From: Burkholderiales bacterium
Lineage (GTDB): Bacteria; Pseudomonadota; Gammaproteobacteria; Burkholderiales; Ga0077523
Length of the DNA: 38,283 bases
Assembly (NCBI GenBank): GCA_019747905.1
Contig: JAIEQG010000068.1
Location: 1 to 38,283, forward strand
Reading direction: 5' to 3'
Shown: one piece after another, positions 1 through 9,618 of the stretch
Layout: every line of letters begins with the position of its first letter
Numbering within the stretch: the first letter of the stretch is position 1
Notes under the pieces: generated by a model
Told to the model about the DNA's origin: nothing
Databases searched by the model: none
Seen by the model: only the letters and a program-made list of their open reading frames with translations
Program-made: the position numbers and the translations under genes

Positions 1-457
1 ATGCGCGAGCGCCTCGCGGTGAATGCCGCAGGCACTCCTTCCCCCGGCTACGCCGGGGGAAGGCTGGGATGGGGGCAGGCGATCGTGGAAATGCCACCGT
101 ACGCTGCCCCCACCCTAACCCTCCCCCACGCTGCGCGTGGGGGAGGGGACGCAATGCGCGAGCGCCTCGCGGTGAATGCCGCAGGCACTCCTTCCCCCGG
201 CTACGCCGGGGGAAGGCTGGGATGGGGGCAAGCGATCGTGGCATTGCAACCGCCCGTTTGCCCCCACCCTAACCCTCCCCCACGCTGCGCGCGGGGGAGG
301 GGACGTAATGCGCGAGCGCCTCGCGGTGAATGCCATAGGCACTCCTTCCCCCGGCTACGCCGGGGGAAGGTTGGGATGGGGGCAGGCGATCGTGGCGATG
401 CAACCGTACGTTGCCCCCACCCTAACCCTCCCCCACGCTGCGCGTGGGGGAGGGGAA
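1..457. repeat. Three tandem ~153-bp units with REP-like hairpin doublets
   Basis: Units begin at 1, 154 and 308 with the same sequence (ATGCGCGAGCGCCTCGCGGT) and differ by only a few bases plus a short variable stretch. Each carries two strong hairpins. One has 12-bp arms at 37-48/52-63 (CCTTCCCCCGGC type); the other has 13-bp arms at 119-131/135-147 (CCCTCCCCCACGC type), with a one-base mismatch in the second copy. G-rich and C-rich outer arms (GGGATGGGGGCA and TGCCCCCACCCT) flank the hairpins. The array starts at the window edge and may continue upstream. It encodes no credible protein; the reading frames through it are by-products of the repeat. It is closest to a REP/BIME-type array. Confidence 0.9.
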
Positions 458-500
458 GTACGGCTGGTGCCCTCAGCGTCTCCTGCGGACTGCAACCCCA

Positions 501-968
501 CTAATCCGCGATCACCGCCACCGCCTCGATCTCGATCAGCAGATCCTCCAGCACCAGCCCGGGCACGCCCACCATCGTGCTTGCCGGCGCCTTTTCGGGG
601 TTGATGTACTTTGCCCGCTCCTCGCCCACCATCTTCCACTTCTCGCGATCGAGGTTCACGACGTAGATGGTGAACTTGAGCACGTCGTCGATGGTGGCGC
701 CGGCGGCAGCGAGCGCGATCTTCATGTTCTCGAACGTCTGGCGGGTCTGTGCGCGCAGGTCGCCGGGGAACATGACCTTGCCCTTGTCGTCCCACGAGAC
801 CTGGCCGCTGACGAAGATCAGCTTGCCTTCGATCACGGTGGTCACCTGCGAGAACATCGGCGACGCGAACAACCCCTGCGGACGCAGTCGTTCGACGGCG
901 AAGTCGTCGGCCAGGGCGGGGCGCGCCAGGGCGAACAGGGCGAATGCGAAGAGAGCTAGGCGTTTCAT
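501..968 (-). CDS. Exported Rid (YjgF/YER057c/UK114) family protein
   Basis: 155 residues. An N-terminal signal peptide (MKRLALFAFALFALARPALA, cleavage near residue 20) precedes a complete Rid fold, recognisable from the VSGQVSWDDKGK segment (~53-64), QTRQTFENMK (~74-83) and the C-terminal EIEAVAVI strand. Archetypal RidA hydrolyses reactive enamines and imines using an Arg in a PARS-type motif near the C-terminus. Here the motif reads APAST, with Ser130 in the Arg place, so classical 2-aminoacrylate deaminase activity is doubtful. Most Rid proteins are cytosolic, so the predicted export is also unusual. The gene follows the HyuA-type gene by 39 bp on the same strand and is probably co-transcribed with it. 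Family assignment is firm; function is not. Confidence 0.9.
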   Translation of the reverse strand: MKRLALFAFALFALARPALADDFAVERLRPQGLFASPMFSQVTTVIEGKLIFVSGQVSWDDKGKVMFPGDLRAQTRQTFENMKIALAAAGATIDDVLKFTIYVVNLDREKWKMVGEERAKYINPEKAPASTMVGVPGLVLEDLLIEIEAVAVIAD

Positions 969-1007
969 GTGGCGGGTCTCCCGATGGTTGTGGTCTTGTC
1001 GTTGCGG

Positions 1008-3041
1008 CTACGACACCTGCACCAGCAAGTTGCCCAGGGGATCGCGCTCAGCGCGATTGCCGGGCTCCAGGACGATGGTGGTGTCGAGCTGTTCGATGAT
1101 GGCGGGGCCGGCGAAGTTCGCGCCTTCCGGCAACCATTCGCGGCGATAGACCGGCGTGTCGACGCGTCCGCCCTCGAACCAGACCGGTCGCCGGCCGATG
1201 CAGGCCTTGTCGAGCGACGTGGCGGGTGCACCGCGCCCCAGCGCTTCGAAGGACAGCGGCGTACGCCGGCCGATGACCGCGGTGTGCAGGTTGACGAGCA
1301 CCGGCCGGATCTCCGGCAGCCGCACCTGGAAGCGCTGCCAGTAGGCCGTCTCGAAAGCCGCGCGGAGCTGGGCGGCTGTGATGTCCGGCCGGTCGATGGG
1401 AATCGCGAGCAGGTGGCTCTGTCCCTGGAACTGCATGTCCGCCTCGAAGACGCAGTCGATCCGCTCGACGGTCGCGCCTTCGCGTTCGATCATCGAGTGA
1501 CCTTCCGCGACCTGGGCTTCGAGCACCGATTGCACGAGCGTGTCAGGCAGATCGGGCAAAGCCACGTTGACCGTGCGCACGTAGTCGTGCCGCAGGTCCG
1601 CCACCGCACAACCGAGCGCGTTGGTGAGACCCGGCCGGGCGGGGATCAGCACCCGAGGAATCCCGAGTTCGCGCGCCAGCGCGCACGCGTGCAACGGTCC
1701 CGCGCCGCCGAACGCGAACAGCGCGAAGTCGCGCGGATCATGGCCGCGGGCCAGGCTGACCATGCGGATGGCGCCAGCCATGCGGTCGTTGGCGATGCGG
1801 ATGATCGCGGCGGCGGCCGCGTCGGCATCGAGGCCGAGCGGTTCTCCGATGCGCGCGAGGATGATCGATCGCACCGAGTCCAGGGTCACGGCGGCATCCA
1901 CGGCCAGCAGCTTGGTCCCATCGAGACGGCCGAGCACCAGGTTGGCGTCGGTGATGGTCGGTTCGGTGCCGCCGCGGCCGTAGCAGATCGGGCCAGGCCG
2001 CGCGCCCGCGCTCTCCGGGCCCACCTGCAGCATGCCGGCGTCGTCGACGCGTGCGATCGAGCCGCCGCCCGCACCGATCGAATGCACGTCCACCATGGGT
2101 ACGTGGATCGGCATCGCGTACTCGAGTTCGAGTTCGGAGGACAGTTGCGGCGACCCGCCTTCCACCAGAGCGACGTCGGTCGACGTGCCGCCCATGTCGT
2201 AGGTGATCAGCCGCGAGATGCCCGCGGACCGGCCGGTCGCTGCGGCAGCGATGACGCCGGACGCCGGGCCGGACATCACCGAACTCACTGCATTTTCGTG
2301 TGCGATCTGGGCAGCCACCGTGCCGCCGTTGCCCTGCATCACCAGCAGTTCGCGATCGAAACCGCCGTCGATCAGCCCGAGTCGCAGTTGGCGCAGGTAG
2401 CGCTGCAGCACGGGTTGCACGGAGGCATTCACGGCCGCAGCAACACCGCGCTCGTATTCGCGGTACTCCGCGAGGATCGCGTGCCCGGCCGTGAGGTAAC
2501 CGTTCGGCCAGAGCTCGCGCGCGATGGCGACGGCGCGCAGTTCGTGTTTCGGCTCGCGATAGCTGTGGAGAAAATGGATCACCAGCGATTCGCAATCGGC
2601 GGCCAGCAGCCTGCGCACCGCGGCTCGCACCGCGTCTTCATCGAGCGGCACCAGCACTTCGCCCTCGGCGCTGATGCGCTCGGGCACTTCCATGCGCAGT
2701 TCGCGCGGAATGAGCGGGACGAACGTGCCGGTTAGTCCGTAGGGTGTGGGCCGGGTGCGGCGACCCAGTTCCAGCACGTCGCGAAAGCCTTGCGTCGTGA
2801 TGAGCCCCACGCGCGCGATCTTGCGCTCCAGCAGCGCGTTGGTCGTCGTCGTCGTGCCGTGGATGATGACCTCGATGCGGGCGAGGTCGGCGTCGGCTTC
2901 ATCGAGCGCTTCGAGCACTCCCACGGCCTGGTTGGGCACCGTCGTCGGCACCTTCGCCACGCGGATGTCGCCGGACTCCGGATCCCACAGCACCAGGTCG
3001 GTGAAGGTGCCGCCGACATCGATTCCTGCGAGGGTGGGCAT
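1008..3041 (-). CDS. Hydantoinase/oxoprolinase family protein, subunit A type (HyuA-like)
   Basis: 677 residues, about full length for HyuA-type subunits. The N-terminus has the acetate/sugar-kinase-type phosphate motif GIDVGGTFTD (6-15). A second phosphate loop, DMGGTSTD, lies at 282-289, with the family segment SGPASGVIAA at 257-266. Relatives are ATP-dependent N-methylhydantoinase A, 5-oxoprolinase and acetone/acetophenone carboxylase subunits, which phosphorylate a lactam or ketone substrate. These enzymes normally need a B subunit encoded next door. None is present: an exported Rid protein follows and a divergent Uma2 gene precedes. The substrate therefore cannot be read from context. 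A 10-bp palindrome, GGGATATCCC, lies at 3107-3116 in the divergent spacer and could be an operator. Confidence 0.92.
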   Translation of the reverse strand: MPTLAGIDVGGTFTDLVLWDPESGDIRVAKVPTTVPNQAVGVLEALDEADADLARIEVIIHGTTTTTNALLERKIARVGLITTQGFRDVLELGRRTRPTPYGLTGTFVPLIPRELRMEVPERISAEGEVLVPLDEDAVRAAVRRLLAADCESLVIHFLHSYREPKHELRAVAIARELWPNGYLTAGHAILAEYREYERGVAAAVNASVQPVLQRYLRQLRLGLIDGGFDRELLVMQGNGGTVAAQIAHENAVSSVMSGPASGVIAAAATGRSAGISRLITYDMGGTSTDVALVEGGSPQLSSELELEYAMPIHVPMVDVHSIGAGGGSIARVDDAGMLQVGPESAGARPGPICYGRGGTEPTITDANLVLGRLDGTKLLAVDAAVTLDSVRSIILARIGEPLGLDADAAAAAIIRIANDRMAGAIRMVSLARGHDPRDFALFAFGGAGPLHACALARELGIPRVLIPARPGLTNALGCAVADLRHDYVRTVNVALPDLPDTLVQSVLEAQVAEGHSMIEREGATVERIDCVFEADMQFQGQSHLLAIPIDRPDITAAQLRAAFETAYWQRFQVRLPEIRPVLVNLHTAVIGRRTPLSFEALGRGAPATSLDKACIGRRPVWFEGGRVDTPVYRREWLPEGANFAGPAIIEQLDTTIVLEPGNRAERDPLGNLLVQVS

Positions 3042-3188
3042 GGGGAGTCCGGAGCGTGCTGTGGGGTGGGGAAAAGTCGAAGGCTACACTGCAGCCGGGT
3101 CGGTACGGGATATCCCAGGATGTCGCATCCCGGTGTTAGACTCACTTCGTATCGCTCGCTCGTATCCGCCTGACGAGGACAACCGATC

Positions 3189-3755
3189 ATGCGCACCTTG
3201 GAACCTCCGGCCCGCTACAAGCTGACGGTCGAGGACTACCACAAGCTCGGTGACCTTGGCGTCTTCGCGCCCGATAGTCGGATCGAGCTGATCGACGGCG
3301 ACCTGATGGTCATGGCCCCCATCGGTGGGCCGCACATCGGCACCGTCAATCGGCTCAACAAACTGCTTGTGCTGGGGCTCGGCGACCGAGCCGTGGTCTC
3401 GTGCCAGAACTCCGTCACCTTGCCGCCGCACTCGGAACCGGAACCCGACTTCGCCATCCTGATGCCGGGGGCGGACACGAGGCTAGCCCACGTACCGAGG
3501 GCCGATGAAGTGTTCTGGGTCATCGAGGTGTCGGACTCGACCGTCCAATACGACCGGGGCGTCAAGCTTGGCGTCTATGCGCGCGCCGGCATTCGCGAGG
3601 TATGGATCGCCAACGTCGATCGCCAGGTGATCGAGGTCTATCGCGAGCCGCTGGAGGGCCGGTACCGCACTTCGTTCGAGGTGGCGCGGCCGGATGCCGT
3701 CTCGCCGGCGGCGTTTCCCGATCTCTCGTTCGGTATCGCGGACATCTATCGGTAG
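3189..3755 (+). CDS. Uma2 family (DUF820) putative restriction-endonuclease-like protein
   Basis: 188 residues with the Uma2 PD-(D/E)XK layout: RIELIDG with Glu34, PEPDFAIL with Asp87, FWVIEVSDST with Glu113, and Lys126 in DRGVKLGVYA. The YARAGIREVWI segment (130-140) is typical of the family. Such proteins are abundant in cyanobacteria and scattered elsewhere; their targets are generally unknown. The gene stands alone between HyuA (divergent) and livF (convergent), with no methylase or toxin-antitoxin partner in sight. It may be a horizontally acquired solitary gene. The ATG follows GAGGACAACCGATC, a modest ribosome-binding site. Confidence 0.9.
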   Translation: MRTLEPPARYKLTVEDYHKLGDLGVFAPDSRIELIDGDLMVMAPIGGPHIGTVNRLNKLLVLGLGDRAVVSCQNSVTLPPHSEPEPDFAILMPGADTRLAHVPRADEVFWVIEVSDSTVQYDRGVKLGVYARAGIREVWIANVDRQVIEVYREPLEGRYRTSFEVARPDAVSPAAFPDLSFGIADIYR

Positions 3756-3843
3756 GGTTGTCACAGCGTAGCTCTTGCCGGTCCGCCACAAGACGGCCGG
3801 CCCCCGGGGAGGAAGGGCCGCAGGCCCATCGGGCGGCTTCACC

Positions 3844-4565
3844 TCAGACTGCAAGGTACTGTTCGCGGACTTCGGCATTGGCGAACAGCTCGGCCATGGT
3901 GCCGGTGAAGCGGATCGTGCCTCGCTCGATGATCGCTGCTCTATCGGCGATCGCGGTGGCGAAGCGCAGGTTCTGCTCCGACAGCAGGATGGTGAGGCCT
4001 TCGCGCTTCAGCTCCGCGATCGCCTTGGCCATCTCGTCGACGATGACCGGTGCGAGGCCTTCGGAAGGCTCGTCGAGCAGCACGGCGAGCGGATTGCCCA
4101 TGAGCGTGCGTGAGATGGTGAGCATCTGCTGTTCACCGCCGGACATCTCGCCACCGCGCCGGTCGCGCATGCGGCCGAGGTTAGGGAACAGGTCGAAGAG
4201 GCGCTGCGGCGTCCACGTCGGTGCGCCGTCGCGGGCCGGGCGTCGCGCCACTTCCAGGTTCTCCATCACGGTGAGCCCGGCGAACACGCGGCGTTCTTCC
4301 GGAACGTATCCCAATCCGAGCCGGCAGATGCGAAAGGGCGACAGTCCTTCGATGCGTCGGCCAAGCAGCGTGACCTGTCCCTGGCGTGCACGCACGAGCC
4401 CCATCAGCGTCTTGAGGGTCGTCGATTTGCCGGCACCGTTGCGGCCGAGCAGGGCTACCACTTCGCCGCGCCGCAGCTCGAGACCGACGCCGTAGAGAAT
4501 CTGCGCGTGGCCGTAGCCGCTGGCGAGATCGGTCGCCTGCAGGAGCAGGTCGTTCGCGGGTGCCG

Positions 4566-4569
<4 letters not shown>
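3844..4569 (-). CDS. livF: Branched-chain amino acid-type ABC transporter ATP-binding protein LivF
   Basis: 241 residues, a single ABC domain. Walker A is GRNGAGKST (42-50), the signature is MSGGEQ (142-147) and Walker B is LAVLLDEP (161-168). The switch position reads SEQN (197-200), where LivF proteins usually have Gln instead of His. It hydrolyses ATP on the cytoplasmic face to drive a HAAT-family importer. The start overlaps the livG stop in an ATGA, so translation is coupled. Family assignment is secure. Substrate is not: Liv-type importers also carry amides, urea and aromatic acids. Confidence 0.96.
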
Positions 4570-5309
<740 letters not shown>

Positions 5310-5320
5310 GACTGCCGCTT

Positions 5321-5411
5321 GCCCCCATCCCTACCTTCCCCCGGCAAAGCCGGGGGAAGGGGCGTACACCCCCTCCCCCACCTTCGGTGGGGGAGGGTTG
5401 GGGTGGGGGCA
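5321..5411. repeat. REP-like hairpin doublet between livHM and livG
   Basis: Two perfect 12-bp stem-loops: CCTTCCCCCGGC (5334-5345) pairing with 5349-5360, and CCCTCCCCCACC (5371-5382) pairing with 5386-5397. They are framed by complementary outer arms (GCCCCCATCCC and GGGGTGGGGGC). Read on the minus strand, it has the same order as the units at 1-457 but with a 10-bp spacer between stems instead of ~50 bp. It lies inside a transporter operon, so it may protect the upstream permease mRNA or attenuate livGF expression. Confidence 0.88.
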
Positions 5412-5457
5412 ATCTGTCCGCACGTCCGCAAGCTTGGATAGAAAGCCTTGCCGAAGC

Positions 5458-7335
5458 TCACGCCTCACCCCCCCGAAGCACCCGCCGCAGACTCCCCACC
5501 ACCCCTCGAGGAAACAGCAACACCAACCCCAGGATCGCCAGCCCCAGGATCAACCGCCAGTACTCCGTCCGCCGCAGGATCTCATCCTGCAACCACGTGA
5601 ACAGCACCGCGCCCACGATCGGACCCGTCAGCGTCTGCACGCCGCCCAGCAGCACCATCACCAGGCCATCGACGGAACGCGAGATCGCCATCACGTCCGG
5701 CGCCAGACTGCCCTTCGAGTACACATACAGCGCACCCGCCAGTCCTGCTGCGGCGCCGGCGGCCGGGAAAGCGATCCATTGCACGCGCTTCACGTCGATG
5801 CCGATCGCATCGGCCCGAAGATTCGCGTCGCGCCCAGCCCGCAAGGAATAGCCGAACGGTGCGTGCATCACGCGCCACAGCAACGCAATGGCGCCAGCGC
5901 ATAGCGCGATCGTCAGCCAGTAGAAGTGCGTCTTGTCCGCGGCCCAGGGTGCAGGCCAGACTCCCACGAGACCGTTGCTGCCGCCGGTCACGTCGTCCCA
6001 TTGCCAGGCTACCGACCAGACGATCTGTGCAAACGCCAGTGTGAGCATGGCGAGGTAGACGCCCGTGAGCCGCACGCAGAACCAGCCGAAGACCAGAGCG
6101 AACGCTGCCGCCGCGAACGGTGCCGCCACGAGCGCCAGGAGCATCGATGCCCCCGCTTGCTTCGCCAGCAGGCCGGCTGCGTAGGCCCCGACGCCGAAGT
6201 AGGCCGCATGACCGAACGACGTGAGTCCGCCCGGCCCCATCAGGAAATGCAGGCTCGCGGCGAACAGCGCGAAGATCGCGCAGTCGGTGGCGAGCACCAG
6301 GGCGTAGTCGTCCGCCACCGCCGGCAACAGCGCCAGCAACGCCGCGATCGCCGTCGCGATGACCCAGAAACGTCGGGCGGGTGTGCGCACGTGTTCGATC
6401 GCGCCGGGCGCCTCGCGCAGGCCGCGCAAAGGTCGGCCGGCGAATCCCCAGGGGCGCAACGCGAGGGTCAACGCCATCAGCACGAACTCCACCACCAGCG
6501 TCAGCTTCGAGAAGTTGAGCGTGAACCCGAACAGCTCGACGGTGCCGAGCGCGAAGCACAGCGCCTTCACGATGCCGATCAGCAGCGCTGCGAGGAAGGC
6601 GCCGCCCAGGCTGCCGAGGCCACCGACCACCACGACCACGAATGCGTCGGTGATCGCGATCAGGTCGAGCCCCAGGCTCGCCGGCTCGCGCGGCATCTGG
6701 AGCGCGCCCGCGAGGCCCGCGAGTCCGCTGCCCAGGGCGAATACGCTGGTGAACAGCCACACCTGGTTCACCCCAAGGGCGCCGACCATTTCACGGTCCT
6801 CGGTGGCGGCGCGAATCAGTACACCCCAGCGCGTGCGCTCCAGCAGCAGCTTCAACGCCAGCAGCACCAGGGGCCCGAGCGCGATCAGCAGTACGTCGTA
6901 TTCGGGGATCGACTGGCCGGCCAGTTCGACGGCACCGGTCAGGCCGGGCGCGCGCGGCCCGAGGATGTCCTCCGGGCCCCACACCATCAAGGCAACGTCC
7001 TTGACGACCAGCACCACTGCGAACGTGGCGAGCAACTGGAACAGCTCCGGCGCGCCGTAGATCCGCTTCAGCACCGCGAGCTCCATGAGGGCACCGAGCA
7101 GGGCCACGCCACAGGCAGCCATCAGGACGGCGCTCCAGAACCCGAGTCCACTGCCGCCCAGATGCTCGGCGAGCCAGATCGCTCCATAGGTCCCGATCAT
7201 GTAGAGCGAGCCGTGGGCGAAGTTCACCACGCGCGTGACGCCGAAGATCAGCGACAGGCCGGAGGCGAGCAGGAACAGGGTGGAGGCATTGGCCAGTCCG
7301 TTGACAAGCTGCGCCAGGAGATCGGCGAACGTCAT
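5458..7335 (-). CDS. Fused LivH-LivM permease of a branched-chain amino acid-type ABC transporter
   Basis: 625 residues, twice the usual permease length. Residues 1-~295 match LivH, with VVNFAHGSLYMIG (36-48) and the VVGGLGSLGGAF loop (~236-247). Residues ~320-615 match LivM, with GPGGLTSFGHAAYFGVGAY (367-385) and GGSNGL (451-456). A polar, Arg-rich linker at about 295-322 joins the halves. Together they would form the membrane channel normally built from two proteins. LivG and LivF follow on the same strand. No substrate-binding protein is adjacent; the nearest one is about 15 kb away at 22.5-23.7 kb. The frame is continuous, so this is a true fusion and not a frameshift. Confidence 0.93.
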   Translation of the reverse strand: MTFADLLAQLVNGLANASTLFLLASGLSLIFGVTRVVNFAHGSLYMIGTYGAIWLAEHLGGSGLGFWSAVLMAACGVALLGALMELAVLKRIYGAPELFQLLATFAVVLVVKDVALMVWGPEDILGPRAPGLTGAVELAGQSIPEYDVLLIALGPLVLLALKLLLERTRWGVLIRAATEDREMVGALGVNQVWLFTSVFALGSGLAGLAGALQMPREPASLGLDLIAITDAFVVVVVGGLGSLGGAFLAALLIGIVKALCFALGTVELFGFTLNFSKLTLVVEFVLMALTLALRPWGFAGRPLRGLREAPGAIEHVRTPARRFWVIATAIAALLALLPAVADDYALVLATDCAIFALFAASLHFLMGPGGLTSFGHAAYFGVGAYAAGLLAKQAGASMLLALVAAPFAAAAFALVFGWFCVRLTGVYLAMLTLAFAQIVWSVAWQWDDVTGGSNGLVGVWPAPWAADKTHFYWLTIALCAGAIALLWRVMHAPFGYSLRAGRDANLRADAIGIDVKRVQWIAFPAAGAAAGLAGALYVYSKGSLAPDVMAISRSVDGLVMVLLGGVQTLTGPIVGAVLFTWLQDEILRRTEYWRLILGLAILGLVLLFPRGVVGSLRRVLRGGEA

Positions 7336-7462
7336 GGCCGGGCGCGCTTCGGCTGATGCAGCCCTGCGTCATGCGCCTGTCGCCTGACCAACTCGCCTGG
7401 GCGGCGCCAGCGCCTCGATCCGGTCCCGGCCGCCATCCCGCCCCGGAACGATTCCCTCTTCC

Positions 7463-7494
7463 CCATCGGCCGATGGTACGAAGTTTCCCGGGAA
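7463..7494. promoter_or_regulatory. Two palindromes in the livHM / ferritin divergent spacer
   Basis: The 258-bp spacer between divergent livHM and the ferritin-like gene holds a perfect 14-bp palindrome, CCATCGGCCGATGG (7463-7476), and a perfect 10-bp palindrome, TTCCCGGGAA (7485-7494), centred 20 bp apart. Their position fits operators for one or both genes. No regulator gene is adjacent and no clear -35/-10 pair was found, so the role is inferred. Confidence 0.4.
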
Positions 7495-7593
7495 CTTGCA
7501 CCCACCGGAACGCGAATGTGCGCTGGCGAACGGAAACTGCGCAGGGCGTGCGGAGAATGAACTTCATCGCACAACCCCGGAATGGAGCAAACG

Positions 7594-8178
7594 ATGAAAA
7601 CGCCCACCTCCCTGACCGACGTGAAGACCCTGCGCGCCCGTGCCCGCCTGCACCTCGCCGAGGGTGCCGTGACCGCCGGCTACGGCGCCGACCGCGAGAT
7701 CGTGCTGAAGCTCCTGAACGACGCGCTGGCTACCGAGATCGTGTGCGTGCTGCGCTACCGCCGCCACCATTTCATGGCGAAGGGCATCCAGTCGAAGAGC
7801 ATCGCCGACGAGTTCCTGGTGCACTCGAACGAGGAGCAGTCGCACGCCGACCAGATCGCCGACCGCATCGTCCAACTGGGCGGTGAACCGGACTTCGCCC
7901 CCAACGGGCTGGTGAACCGCAGCCATGCCGAGTACGTGGAGGGCACCTCGCTGGTGGACATGATCACCGAGAACGTGGTGGCCGAACGCATCGCCATCGA
8001 CAGCTATCGCGACATCATCCAGTACATAGGCGACCGCGACCCCACGACCCGCCGCATGCTGGAGGGCATCCTGGCGGTGGAAGAGCAGCACGCGGACGAA
8101 CTGGCCGATCTGCTCGAAGGCTTGCCGGAGGCAACGCGAACCAAGGCTCCGGCCGCCGTCCTGCTGCGTTCCGAATAG
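7594..8178 (+). CDS. Bacterioferritin-like di-iron protein
   Basis: 194 residues, a four-helix ferritin-like protein. All six expected di-iron ligands are present: Glu48 (ALATEIVCVL), Glu81 and His84 (EEQSH), Glu131 (VVAERIAI), and Glu163 and His166 (EEQH). This supports ferroxidase activity: oxidation of Fe(II), possibly for storage or for protection from peroxide. The N-terminal ~25 residues and the C-terminal ~20 extend beyond the core. The start chosen is the ATG 6 bp after GGAGC; an in-frame ATG 12 bp upstream would make that ribosome-binding site part of the coding sequence. It lies upstream of the phospholipase D-like gene on the same strand (37-bp gap). Confidence 0.9.
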   Translation: MKTPTSLTDVKTLRARARLHLAEGAVTAGYGADREIVLKLLNDALATEIVCVLRYRRHHFMAKGIQSKSIADEFLVHSNEEQSHADQIADRIVQLGGEPDFAPNGLVNRSHAEYVEGTSLVDMITENVVAERIAIDSYRDIIQYIGDRDPTTRRMLEGILAVEEQHADELADLLEGLPEATRTKAPAAVLLRSE

Positions 8179-8215
8179 CTGCGCGGCTCGCGGCGAACCC
8201 AGCCGGTCGAACGCC

Positions 8216-9583
8216 ATGGTCCGCTGCGCCTGGCTGCTGCTCGTATGCCTGGTCGGGTGCTCGCCGATCCCGATCATGGTGCCGGACATGGATCGCTATC
8301 CGGCGCAGCGGGTATCCATGGAGGGAGCGAACGGGCCACTGTCCCCGGCACGCACCCAGGCGATCCTGCAGCGCCTGCAGCAGCAGGGCAGCGGGGCCGG
8401 GATCTTCGAGCGGCACCTGGCAGTCGAGGAAGCCATCGCCGGGACTCCGCTCCTGGTCGGCAACAAGGTCACCCTGCTGCGCGATGGCCCCGCCACGTTC
8501 AAGGCCATGTTCACCGCCATCCAGGAAGCGCGCGACCACATCAACGTCGAGTTCTACATCATCGAGGACGACGAGGTCGGCAACCGCTTCGCCGACGCCC
8601 TGCTCGCCAAGCGCGCCGAGGGAGTGGACGTCAACCTGATCTACGACAGCGTCGGTGGCATCAACACGCCGTCGGCCTTCTTCGATCGCCTGAAGGCCGG
8701 TGGCGTGCGGGTGCTGGAGTTCAATCCGATCAACCCGCTCACGGCTCGCCGCGGTTGGGAGGTCAACTGGCGCGACCATCGCAAGGTGCTGATCGTCGAC
8801 GGTCGCACCGCCTTCGTGGGCGGCATCAACATCAGCAGCGTGTACTCGCGGGGTTCGTTCTCGAAGCGCCAGCGCCCGAAGGCCGAGTCGAAGCTGCCGT
8901 GGCGCGATACGCACGTCCAGCTGGAAGGGCCCGTGGTCGCGGAGTTCCAGCGCATGTTCGTCGACACCTGGCAGAAGCAGGGCGGCGAACTGCTCACCGA
9001 CAAGCGCTACTTCCCGCCACCGGCGACGAAGGGCCCCGACGTGGCGCGCGCAGTGGGCGGAACGCCCGAGGATTCGCCGAATCCCATCTACGTGACCATG
9101 CTCTCGGCGATCCGCAGCGCCGAAACCAGCGTCCACCTGACCAACGCCTACTTCGTGCCGGACAAGCAGATGATCGCGGCCCTGACCGAAGCCGCCGCTC
9201 GCGGCGTCGACGTCAAGATCATTCTGCCCAGCACGACCGACTCGGGGCTCGTGTTCCACGCCGGTCGCTCCTACTACACCGCCTTGCTGCGCGGCGGCGT
9301 GAAGATCTATGAGCAGAAGGACGCCGTGCTGCACGCGAAGACTGCCGTCGTCGATGGCGTATGGTCGACCGTCGGGTCCACCAATCTCGATTGGCGCAGC
9401 TTCGTCCACAACAACGAGATCAACGCGGTTATCCTGGGCGGCGCCTTCGGCGCGCAGATGGAGGCGATGTTCGAGGCCGATCTCGCGCGGTCGGATCGGA
9501 TCACGCTCGAGCGCTGGCGGCAACGGTCGCTCGCCACGCGGATGAAGGAGACCGGTGCCCGATTGTGGGAGTATTGGCTCTGA
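8216..9583 (+). CDS. Phospholipase D-family lipoprotein, cardiolipin synthase-like
   Basis: 455 residues. A short signal ends in a lipobox, LVGC (Cys15), so the protein is probably a lipoprotein anchored outside the cytoplasm. Two complete HKD motifs are present: His188-Lys190-Asp195 ([10 protein letters not shown]) and His373-Lys375-Asp380 ([10 protein letters not shown]). Each is followed by its usual glycine-rich turn (VGGINI; VGSTN). This is the two-domain PLD layout of ClsB/ClsC-type cardiolipin synthases, which transfer phosphatidyl groups through a His intermediate. The N-terminal hydrophobic helices of ClsA are absent and the lipobox is atypical for a cardiolipin synthase. A periplasmic phospholipase or transphosphatidylase is equally possible. 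Confidence 0.88.
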   Translation: MVRCAWLLLVCLVGCSPIPIMVPDMDRYPAQRVSMEGANGPLSPARTQAILQRLQQQGSGAGIFERHLAVEEAIAGTPLLVGNKVTLLRDGPATFKAMFTAIQEARDHINVEFYIIEDDEVGNRFADALLAKRAEGVDVNLIYDSVGGINTPSAFFDRLKAGGVRVLEFNPINPLTARRGWEVNWRDHRKVLIVDGRTAFVGGINISSVYSRGSFSKRQRPKAESKLPWRDTHVQLEGPVVAEFQRMFVDTWQKQGGELLTDKRYFPPPATKGPDVARAVGGTPEDSPNPIYVTMLSAIRSAETSVHLTNAYFVPDKQMIAALTEAAARGVDVKIILPSTTDSGLVFHAGRSYYTALLRGGVKIYEQKDAVLHAKTAVVDGVWSTVGSTNLDWRSFVHNNEINAVILGGAFGAQMEAMFEADLARSDRITLERWRQRSLATRMKETGARLWEYWL

Positions 9584-9618
9584 TTCCCTGTGTCCATCCC
9601 CCTGTCGACATTAGTGCG

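Noticed and set aside
1..504. Protein-coding frames with repeated MRERLAVNAAGTPSPGYAGG
   Set aside because: The periodicity comes from the tandem REP-like DNA units and every frame is open there; no ribosome-binding site or family.
969..2735. 588-codon open frame on the plus strand opposite HyuA
   Set aside because: It is antisense to a clearly coding HyuA-type gene, His/Arg-rich without any domain look; GC-rich DNA gives such shadow frames.
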